From the NCBI GenBank assembly GCA_002842215.1, contig PHCC01000001.1:16238-80237 (forward strand): a stretch of 64,000 nt of DNA, in the 5' to 3' direction. Made by a program: the position numbers and the translations under genes. The notes beneath the pieces are model-generated. The model searched no databases and had not been told where the DNA came from. It saw only the letters and a program-made list of their open reading frames with translations. Positions 63,132 to 64,000 of this stretch are shown here, piece by piece. Each line of letters opens with the position of its first letter. The first letter of the stretch is position 1. Source of the stretch: Betaproteobacteria bacterium HGW-Betaproteobacteria-9 (GTDB lineage Bacteria > Pseudomonadota > Gammaproteobacteria > Burkholderiales > Burkholderiaceae_C).

Positions 63132-63851
63132 ATGGACGAACCGATTCTGACAATGGAAGAACGCGAGGCGATCAACAGTGGTCGCTGGTTCAGCAGTCTT
63201 TCACCTTCCCTGCGTCACGACATACTCCGATGCGCCTACGTCAAGCGATTCAAGGATGGCGACCTCATCGTCGCCCGTGGCGACCCGCCCACCGAATGGA
63301 CAGCGGTCGCCAAGGGTGCGGTGCGTGTGAGCTCGACCTCGCTCTCGGGCAAGCAGATCACGCTGACCTATGTGGAGCCGGGCGTGTGGTTTGGCGATGT
63401 GGCCATGTTCGACGGCGACCAGCGCACGCACGATGCCTATGCACACGGACCGACCACGCTGCTCTGCGTGGCCCGCAACGATTTCCAGAAGATCCTCAGC
63501 GTGCATGTGGAGCTGTACGAAGCGCTGATGCGACTGCAGGCGCGGCGCATCCGCACGCTGTTCGGTCTGGTGGAAGACCTCAACACCCTGCCTTTGCGTG
63601 CCCGGCTGGCCAAACAGTTGTTGCACCTGGTGCGCAGCTACGGCGTGCCCTGCCTGTCGGACGGCAACGAGATGCGCATTGGCCTGCAACTGGCGCAGGA
63701 AGAACTGGCCCAGCTGCTCGGCGCTTCGCGCCAGCGCGTCAACCAGGAACTCAAGTCGATGGAGCGCGAGGAAGCGATCCGCATCGAACAAGGCGGTCTG
63801 GTGGTGCGCAACCGCGACATGCTGATGCGCATCGCCGAAGCCGAGACCTGA
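63132..63851 (+). CDS. Crp/Fnr-family transcriptional regulator
   Basis: 239-aa regulator with an N-terminal cyclic-nucleotide-binding-like fold (KRFKDGDLIVARGDPPTEW, VWFGDVAMFDGD) and a C-terminal Crp HTH (QLAQEELAQLLGASRQRVNQEL). There is no N-terminal cysteine cluster, so it is not an oxygen-sensing Fnr. Located between the phenylacetate-like genes and a phosphotransferase; the target is unknown. Confidence 0.92.
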   Translation: MDEPILTMEEREAINSGRWFSSLSPSLRHDILRCAYVKRFKDGDLIVARGDPPTEWTAVAKGAVRVSSTSLSGKQITLTYVEPGVWFGDVAMFDGDQRTHDAYAHGPTTLLCVARNDFQKILSVHVELYEALMRLQARRIRTLFGLVEDLNTLPLRARLAKQLLHLVRSYGVPCLSDGNEMRIGLQLAQEELAQLLGASRQRVNQELKSMEREEAIRIEQGGLVVRNRDMLMRIAEAET

Positions 63852-63930
63852 ACCTGCGGGTTCAGGCGAAGGGCGCACCGCGCCCCGCCACGCAGGGTCG
63901 CGCCATACACCAACGAGTGAGACCCCTCGC

Positions 63931-64000
63931 ATGAGCGATACCCAGAACTTCACCGGTACCCGCCCGGTGTCCGAACAGCACGCTTTCGACGTGTCTGCCC
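63931..64000 (+). CDS. Phosphotransferase (APH) family protein, 5' fragment
   Basis: Only 23 codons are inside the window, beginning MSDTQNFTGTRPVSEQHAFD. That start resembles phosphotransferase family (aminoglycoside phosphotransferase fold, ACAD10-like) proteins linked to acyl-CoA dehydrogenases. The call rests on this short N-terminus and is tentative; the rest is off the right edge. Confidence 0.5.
   Translation, partial: MSDTQNFTGTRPVSEQHAFDVSA

Overview
The window is a contiguous piece of a high-GC (mid-60s percent by eye) beta-proteobacterial chromosome. Gene content, gene order (smc-zipA-ligA; dapC-dapD-pilU-dapE-prmB; yebC-purD-hemF-nadD-rsfS-rlmH-maf-rng; exbB-exbD-lpxK-trm112-kdsB-adk) and protein style point to Burkholderiales, family Comamonadaceae, with a Hydrogenophaga/Acidovorax-like organism the best guess. 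Assignment is by recognition of families and order, not by a database search. I see no phage, insertion sequence, CRISPR array or rRNA operon; almost all of it looks like ordinary core chromosome, densely packed on both strands.

Layout. 1-2266: an RND-type efflux operon running off the left edge (outer membrane factor, then adaptor). 2347-10349: peptide deformylase, a small periplasmic cytochrome c, and the minus-strand chromosome-maintenance set smc-zipA-ligA. 10499-17963: plus-strand lysine/diaminopimelate synthesis operon (dapC, dapD, dapE) with a pilus-retraction ATPase (pilU) inserted, followed by prmB and an ABC-F ATPase. 18117-21261: small membrane protein, a hypothetical protein, a DsbA-family protein and a degenerate metallo-beta-lactamase-fold protein divergent from a LysR regulator. 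21353-21560: two lysine tRNAs (TTT and CTT). 21607-26394: tcdA, a YeeE/TsuA-type sulfur-compound transporter and cpoB-pal-tolB. 26580-29533: msbA and a beta-barrel outer membrane protein with an unusual N-terminal domain.

29742-36910 is a minus-strand cluster for RNA/ribosome maintenance and cofactors (rng, maf, rlmH, rsfS, nadD, hemF, purD, yebC), tightly coupled by 4-base overlaps. 37009-39919: HerA-like ATPase, DUF1499 protein and an SGNH-type esterase lipoprotein. 39994-42792: clpA/clpS. 43037-47304: two unrelated NADP isocitrate dehydrogenases around a DUF192 protein. 47634-49643: sodB and xseA. 49984-54048: the envelope/LPS operon exbB-exbD-lpxK-trm112-kdsB plus adk. 54107-55017: a DUF6152/DUF6644-type pair that I regard as the best candidate for an undescribed small system. 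55021-56813: asparaginase and lexA diverging around a LexA box. 57412-60582: a D-2-hydroxyacid dehydrogenase and a FimV-like protein. 60659-64000: PaaH-like dehydrogenase, an oxepin-CoA-hydrolase-type crotonase, a Crp/Fnr regulator and the start of a phosphotransferase.

The most interesting non-genic structure is a dispersed intergenic repeat. Three copies (near 3350, 5540-5633 and 12594-12680) each begin just after a stop codon and in the same orientation relative to the upstream gene. Other observations worth a second look are the histone-H1-like tail on RsfS, the metal-site loss in the MBL-fold protein, the 62-base near-perfect palindrome at 58433-58494 and the adjacency of both isocitrate dehydrogenase types.
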